A stretch of DNA of 64,000 bases from Streptococcus cristatus ATCC 51100 (GTDB lineage: Bacteria > Bacillota > Bacilli > Lactobacillales > Streptococcaceae): positions 1,302,001 through 1,366,000 of the forward strand of contig NZ_CP050133.1 of the NCBI RefSeq assembly GCF_011612585.1. Reading direction: 5' to 3'. Below are positions 58,531 to 64,000 of this stretch, piece after piece. Position numbers and translations under genes: made by a program. Each line of letters opens with the position of its first letter. Position 1 is the first letter of the stretch. Under the pieces are notes generated by a model that worked only from the letters and a program-made list of their open reading frames with translations, was not told where the DNA came from and ran no database searches.

Positions 58531-59353
58531 AGTTTTAAAAGGAATGATTATCGCGCTTGGTTTCATTCTGCCCGGTGTGTCTGGCGGTGTATTAGCTGCT
58601 ATTTTGGGGATTTATGAGCGAATGATTCGCTTTTTAGCCCATATCAAAGAAAATTTTGTCGAGAATGTTCTCTACTTTACTCCTGTAGCTATTGGGATGG
58701 TTTTAGGGATTGCAGCCTTCTCCTATCCAGTCAATCTCTTGCTGGATAATTATAAGGTTATCGTTCTCTGGGGCTTTGCTGGAGCCATCATCGGCACCAT
58801 TCCCAGCCTGATCAAAGAATCCGTCAAGGAATCCGACAGAGATCGAGCTGATACTATTACCTTCTGGCTTAGCTTTATCTTGTCGGGGGTCCTCCTCTAT
58901 TCACTGAATGGAATGGTGGGAACACTCCCAGCTAACTTCTTATCCTTTGTTTTAGCAGGTGCTCTTATCGCTTTAGGAGTTCTGGTTCCCGGTCTCAGCC
59001 CATCAAATCTTCTGCTGATTTTAGGGCTCTATACTCCCATGCTGACAGGATTTAAACGCCTGGATTTATTTGGCACTTTCCTGCCAATCGGCATCGGCGG
59101 CGCTCTGGCTCTAATTCTCTTTTCAAAAGCCATGGACTACATTTTGAAACATTATCATTCCCGCGTTTACCATTTTATCATTGGTATTGTATTGTCCAGC
59201 ACCTTGCTCATTGTCCTCCCTCAAAGCGGCAACAATGAGAGCATTAGTTATGCAGGCGTATCCATTTTCACACTTGTTCTTGCTGCCTTTTTCTTTGGAT
59301 TAGGTATCTGGCTAGGAATTTGGATGTCCCAATTAGAAGAGAAATATAAATAA
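58511..59353 (+). CDS. DUF368 membrane protein, undecaprenyl-phosphate translocase type
   Basis: A 280-residue polytopic protein of the DUF368 (PopT) family, about eight membrane helices, with the two inverted-repeat signatures FILPGVSGGVLAAILGIYERMI and VLVPGLSPSNLLLILGLYTPML. DUF368 members flip undecaprenyl phosphate, the lipid carrier of peptidoglycan and wall polymers, back to the cytosolic face, which fits this window's many wall genes. It overlaps ybaK by one base (TAATG), so they are coupled. Confidence 0.9.
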   Translation: MISWIARVLKGMIIALGFILPGVSGGVLAAILGIYERMIRFLAHIKENFVENVLYFTPVAIGMVLGIAAFSYPVNLLLDNYKVIVLWGFAGAIIGTIPSLIKESVKESDRDRADTITFWLSFILSGVLLYSLNGMVGTLPANFLSFVLAGALIALGVLVPGLSPSNLLLILGLYTPMLTGFKRLDLFGTFLPIGIGGALALILFSKAMDYILKHYHSRVYHFIIGIVLSSTLLIVLPQSGNNESISYAGVSIFTLVLAAFFFGLGIWLGIWMSQLEEKYK

Positions 59354-59829
59354 TGGCTAAAAAAACAAAACTCAAAAAAACACTGGTCGAGCAAATTTTA
59401 AACAAGGCAAAGATTGAGCACCAAGGTTTGCAAATTAATGCTTTAGATGATAGCCTGACAGAGGAATTTGACCGCTCGCAAATTTATAAAACACTGGCTT
59501 TAAACGGGGATAAAACAGGAACAGTCATTGGCATCCTGCCTATCACCGAACATCTGTCGGAAAAGAAATTAGCAAAAATTTCAGGCAATAAAAAAGTTAG
59601 CATGATTCCGCAGAAAGATTTAGAAAAAACGACTGGTTACGTCCATGGCGCTAATAATCCTGTAGGTATTCGCCAAAAGCACTCCTTCCCCATTTTCATC
59701 GACCAAACGGCTCTGAGTCGCGAAAGCATCATTGTTTCTGCTGGTGAAGTCGGCCGTAGCATCCAGATCAAGGCTCAGGATTTGGCTGACTTTGTTCAAG
59801 CACAGTTCGCGGACTTGAAAGAGGACTAA
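59353..59829 (+). CDS. ybaK: Cys-tRNA(Pro)/Cys-tRNA(Cys) deacylase YbaK/EbsC
   Basis: A 158-residue YbaK-family trans-editing enzyme that hydrolyses mischarged Cys-tRNA-Pro. The catalytic Lys46 (QIYKTLAL), the GYVHGANNPVGIRQKH block and SAGEVGRSIQI are present. Its ATG overlaps the DUF368 stop. The histidine phosphatase gene starts 33 nt further. The family is also called EbsC in enterococci and streptococci. Confidence 0.93.
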   Translation: MAKKTKLKKTLVEQILNKAKIEHQGLQINALDDSLTEEFDRSQIYKTLALNGDKTGTVIGILPITEHLSEKKLAKISGNKKVSMIPQKDLEKTTGYVHGANNPVGIRQKHSFPIFIDQTALSRESIIVSAGEVGRSIQIKAQDLADFVQAQFADLKED

Positions 59830-59862
59830 GTTTTTAGCTTCAAAAGGAAAAAGGATCTTGAT

Positions 59863-60504
59863 ATGAAATTGTATTTTATCCGACATGGAAAAACCGAATG
59901 GAATCTAGAAATGCGTTTCCAAGGGGCAAGCGGAGATTCTCCACTGCTGGCGACATCCATTGATGAGCTCAAGCGCTTGGGCAAGCATTTATCAAACGTT
60001 CAATTCGATAAAATCTACTCTAGCGATTTGCCTCGCGCTTACCGTTCTGCAGAGATTATCCAAAGTGAAAACCAGTATCAAACCGACATTGTTTCGACTC
60101 CTGAACTAAGAGAGTGGGCTCTTGGAAAACTAGAAGGAGCCAAAATTGCTACTGTAGAAGCCACTTATCCTCAGCAGATGTGGGCTTTTCGCCACGATCT
60201 ATCCCAGTTTGATCACCAACTATTTGAAGCTGAATCTGTCAATCAAACTACCCAGCGGACAATTTCCTTCGTGAAGTCTCTCAAAGGGAAAGATTTTCAA
60301 AATGTCCTAATTGTCGGTCATGGGGCTAACCTAACTGCCAGTATTCGACGCCTGCTCGGTTACGAAACATCTTTGCTCCGTAAGGACGGAGGCTTGGCCA
60401 ACGCTAGTGTCACCATTTTGGAAACAGAGGACTTTGACTCTTTCAAGTTACTTGCTTGGAACAACCTAGATTACATGCTAACAGATGAAACTGCGAATCT
60501 TTAA
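59863..60504 (+). CDS. Histidine phosphatase family protein
   Basis: A 213-residue phosphoglycerate mutase-like phosphatase. The catalytic RHGKTEWN places the phospho-His at residue 8; a second active-site His is in IVGHGANLTASIRRLL, and the SSDLPRAYRSAEII block is typical. It lacks the glycolytic mutase insertions, so it is a general acid-type phosphatase (GpmB/CobC-like); the substrate is unknown. RBS AAAAGGAAAAAGGA. Likely cotranscribed with DUF368 and ybaK. Confidence 0.88.
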   Translation: MKLYFIRHGKTEWNLEMRFQGASGDSPLLATSIDELKRLGKHLSNVQFDKIYSSDLPRAYRSAEIIQSENQYQTDIVSTPELREWALGKLEGAKIATVEATYPQQMWAFRHDLSQFDHQLFEAESVNQTTQRTISFVKSLKGKDFQNVLIVGHGANLTASIRRLLGYETSLLRKDGGLANASVTILETEDFDSFKLLAWNNLDYMLTDETANL

Positions 60505-60566
60505 ACATCGCAGTTTTTCTATTTTTATATCTAATTATTGCTGAATTTCCTTTTATTTTGTGATAG

Positions 60567-62087
<1,521 letters not shown>

Positions 62088-62117
62088 TCTAAAACTTACA
62101 TAATTTTAAGTAAGCAA

Positions 62118-62146
62118 ATCCCGCTGGACTTCCAGCGGGATTTTTC
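62118..62146 (+). terminator. lysS terminator
   Basis: TCCCGCTGGA, loop CT, TCCAGCGGGA and five T. Confidence 0.95.
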
Positions 62147-62160
62147 ACATGACAAAGAGA

Positions 62161-62326
62161 GTGGGACAGAAATCGGTAATTCGTTAGAATTCTATTTCGT
62201 CGTCCCACCTCCGCACAGTTGAGTAGGGCTGTAAAAGCTGATGAAATCAGCGTAGTAGAGCCCACTCAACCACTGCGTCTTGCTCTACAATCCAAAGAAA
62301 AAATGAGGCTAGGACTTCTGTCCCAG
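62161..62326. repeat. Intergenic element with terminal inverted repeats
   Basis: GTGGGACAGAAATC at 62161-62174 is answered by GACTTCTGTCCCAG at 62313-62326 (14 bp, 12 matching as inverted repeat). Inside are further stems, such as GTGGGAC..GTCCCAC (62161-62207) and GTTGAGTAGGGCT..AGCCCACTCAAC (62218-62270). No coding frame. It resembles the intergenic repeats I recall from sanguinis-group streptococci, but copy number cannot be seen here. Confidence 0.6.
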
Positions 62327-62330
62327 CCTC
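62297..62330 (-). terminator. Terminator of the MacB-type ABC operon
   Basis: GAGGCTGGGAC, loop AGAA, GTCCTAGCCTC and TTTTTT (after CA) on the minus strand, ten nt past the permease stop. It is built from one end of the intergenic repeat. Confidence 0.85.
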
Positions 62331-62339
62331 TTGATGACA

Positions 62340-63596
62340 TTATTCATATCTCAGCGCTTCAATCGGATCTAGTTTAGAGGCTTTATTAGCCGGCAAGATA
62401 CCAAAGACAATACCAACCATGGCTGAGAAGACAAGGCTTCCAACTGCTGCAGTGACAGAGACAACTGGTGGGCCTCCAAATACGTTTTCAGGCACGACTG
62501 CAGCTAGCAAAGCATTGATTCCATAGGCAAGGCTAAGACCAAGCAGGCCACCGATAAGGGTCAATACCATGGATTCAATCAAGAACTGCGTGAGAATATT
62601 TCCACGCGTTGCTCCAAGAGCTTTTCGCAAACCAATTTCCCGTGTTCGCTCTGTAACGGATACCAACATGATATTCATCACACCGATACCACCAACAAAG
62701 AGGGAAATTCCTGCAATAGCTCCGATAACACCGGTCATAGTTCCTGTGATTTGATTGTACTGCTCCAGCAAGGTATCCATATTCAGGATTTGATATTCTC
62801 CTTGACGAGTCCCTGATAGAGCCGTCAATTCTTTGGCTGCTTCTACACCGACTTCGTTGATGCGTTCCACTTCTGGTACATAGATATAGACAGTTGCAAT
62901 TTCATCTGTCTGAAATTCAGAGGCCACCTGTGTATTAGCCATCAAGGCGCTACCTGAGCTCATACTCCTGCTCTGACCAGCATTGGGATCCTTATAGATA
63001 CCAACAACTCGGTAGTTGCTGTCACCGACTGAAACTACTTTATTCAGGGCTTCTGCACTACTTCCAAACAGGCTGTTCGCCACTGTTTCATCGATCATCA
63101 TCACATTAGAAAAACTTTGATAGTCACTAGGCAGGAGAGTCCGTCCAGCTAAAATCTCATATTTTCTAATTTTAAAGAATGTAGCATTCACACCCGTAAT
63201 GTTGACCTTATCAGACTTCTTGTTTTGATAAGAAAAATCAGCTGTCGAACCATTGGTCACATAATAACCCTTGACTCCATCAATCTTCAGTAGTTCCTTG
63301 ACCCAAGACTCTTGAACAACAGGTGGTTCTTCTAGTATCTCACTATCTGCATCTGGACCACCACCGGTATCCATCAAGTTGACTCCCATCGTATAATTAC
63401 TTTTAGTAGGAGAATAAAGCAAGCTTACATACTGTTGTTCTTTGGTGATGCTCTTGGTGACTCCCTGTTGCATTCCATTTCCCAGTGCCAAGATGACGAC
63501 AACAGACGCAACCCCGATGATAATCCCAATCATGGTCAGAAAAGCCCGCATCTTGTGCCCAAGAATGGAACTAATGGCAAATTTAAAATTTTGCAT
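62340..63596 (-). CDS. MacB-type ABC transporter permease
   Basis: A 418-residue permease with a MacB periplasmic core domain between helix one (about 18-40, preceded by KMRAFLTMIGIIIGVASVV) and three C-terminal helices in an FtsX domain (GGIGVMNIMLVSVTERTREIGLRKALGA). This is the topology of MacB/LolE-like exporters, which move peptides or toxic compounds with a membrane-fusion partner by mechanotransmission. It overlaps the ATPase gene by one base. A fusion-protein gene would be expected upstream, beyond the window. Substrate unknown; the pneumococcal homologue is linked to antimicrobial-peptide resistance. Confidence 0.93.
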   Translation of the reverse strand: MQNFKFAISSILGHKMRAFLTMIGIIIGVASVVVILALGNGMQQGVTKSITKEQQYVSLLYSPTKSNYTMGVNLMDTGGGPDADSEILEEPPVVQESWVKELLKIDGVKGYYVTNGSTADFSYQNKKSDKVNITGVNATFFKIRKYEILAGRTLLPSDYQSFSNVMMIDETVANSLFGSSAEALNKVVSVGDSNYRVVGIYKDPNAGQSRSMSSGSALMANTQVASEFQTDEIATVYIYVPEVERINEVGVEAAKELTALSGTRQGEYQILNMDTLLEQYNQITGTMTGVIGAIAGISLFVGGIGVMNIMLVSVTERTREIGLRKALGATRGNILTQFLIESMVLTLIGGLLGLSLAYGINALLAAVVPENVFGGPPVVSVTAAVGSLVFSAMVGIVFGILPANKASKLDPIEALRYE

Positions 63597-64000
63597 TAAT
63601 CACGTTCCTCCTTCTCAGCACTATCTGAAGAGATAACTCCATCACGAATGACAATCTGACGCTTAGCATAGGCAGCAATTTCAGGTTCATGAGTAACCAT
63701 AATAATCGTTTTTCCTTCAGCGTTCAACTCCGTCAAGAGTTCCATAATTTGCTCTCCAGTTTTGGTATCAAGGGCTCCTGTCGGCTCGTCGGCAAGAATA
63801 ATCGAAGGATTATTTACCAAGGCACGCGCGATAGCAACACGTTGCTTCTGCCCCCCAGACAATTCTGAGGGCAAGTGAGTCATACGAGTACCCAAATCTA
63901 CTTTTTCCAAATACTGCTTAGCTAGATTTCTGCGACTTCCTTGTGACGCCCCTGCATAAATCAGCGGGAGTTCTACATTTTGAAGGGCATTTAATTTAGA
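63596..64000 (-). CDS. ABC transporter ATP-binding protein (3' part)
   Basis: The last 134 codons of a MacB-type ATPase; the frame runs through the right edge without a stop, so the 5' half with the Walker A motif is outside. Visible: [15 protein letters not shown], the signature [15 protein letters not shown], Walker [13 protein letters not shown] and the switch His in VTHEPEIA. The C-terminus is short and ends EKEERD. It overlaps the permease start by one base. A TTG at 63910 could be misread as a start. Confidence 0.95.
   Translation of the reverse strand, partial: SKLNALQNVELPLIYAGASQGSRRNLAKQYLEKVDLGTRMTHLPSELSGGQKQRVAIARALVNNPSIILADEPTGALDTKTGEQIMELLTELNAEGKTIIMVTHEPEIAAYAKRQIVIRDGVISSDSAEKEERD

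Overview
The window is chromosomal DNA of a low-GC Gram-positive coccus, almost certainly a Streptococcus of the sanguinis/gordonii/mitis type. The evidence is the set of streptococcal neighbourhoods: cdaA-cdaR-glmM, murT-gatD, a cpoA-like glycolipid pair, rexB-rexA, comEA-comEC behind a SigX-type com-box, pfkA-pyk, ccpA, ppc-ftsW and a tagatose-pathway cluster. Nearly all of it is core genome. I see no prophage, insertion sequence, CRISPR array, rRNA or tRNA.

Layout. 0-4.3 kb: 5' part of a sufB-type gene, flavodoxin, nrnA, rpmE2 and obgE with two tiny partner genes. 4.4-10.5 kb: c-di-AMP synthesis and aminosugar supply (cdaA, cdaR, glmM), then the divergent murT-gatD lipid II amidation pair, a LapA-type protein and a signal peptidase I homologue that lacks both catalytic residues. 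10.6-16.1 kb: thrS, whose threonine T-box lies upstream of an extra membrane-protein gene, then a two-glycosyltransferase glycolipid operon. 16.2-24.6 kb: rexB-rexA and tuf. 24.6-26.4 kb: an ECF-type sigma factor with a membrane anti-sigma-like partner and a candidate self-recognised promoter. 26.4-32 kb: a Gln-rich DUF805 protein, comEA-comEC, an HXXEE membrane protein and plsC. 32-35.5 kb: a P-type ATPase, a tRNA/rRNA-type methyltransferase and a GIY-YIG protein.

35.5-43 kb is one carbohydrate island. LacR, a galactitol-family PTS (EIIA, EIIB, EIIC), LacX and LacABCD would import galactose (or a related sugar) as the 6-phosphate and convert it through tagatose phosphates to triose phosphates. 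The PTS promoter carries a cre box across its -35, and ccpA lies 10 kb away in the same window. 43.3-57.3 kb: cshA with a long attenuated leader, an unknown membrane protein, pyk, pfkA, dnaE, ccpA, ppc and ftsW. 57.5-64 kb: a GH25 muramidase gene broken at an A7 tract, a DUF368 lipid-carrier translocase, ybaK, a histidine phosphatase, lysS, an inverted-repeat element and a MacB-type ABC exporter that runs off the right edge.

The less routine signals are the catalytically dead signal peptidase, the ECF sigma module, the T-box separated from thrS, several promoters whose -10 box sits 6-8 nt from the start codon (leaderless mRNAs), the cshA leader with a terminator and possible leader peptide, a Fur-like palindrome over the promoter of an unknown membrane protein, and the frameshifted muramidase. 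I did not find a clearly new multi-gene system; these are the best candidates for follow-up.
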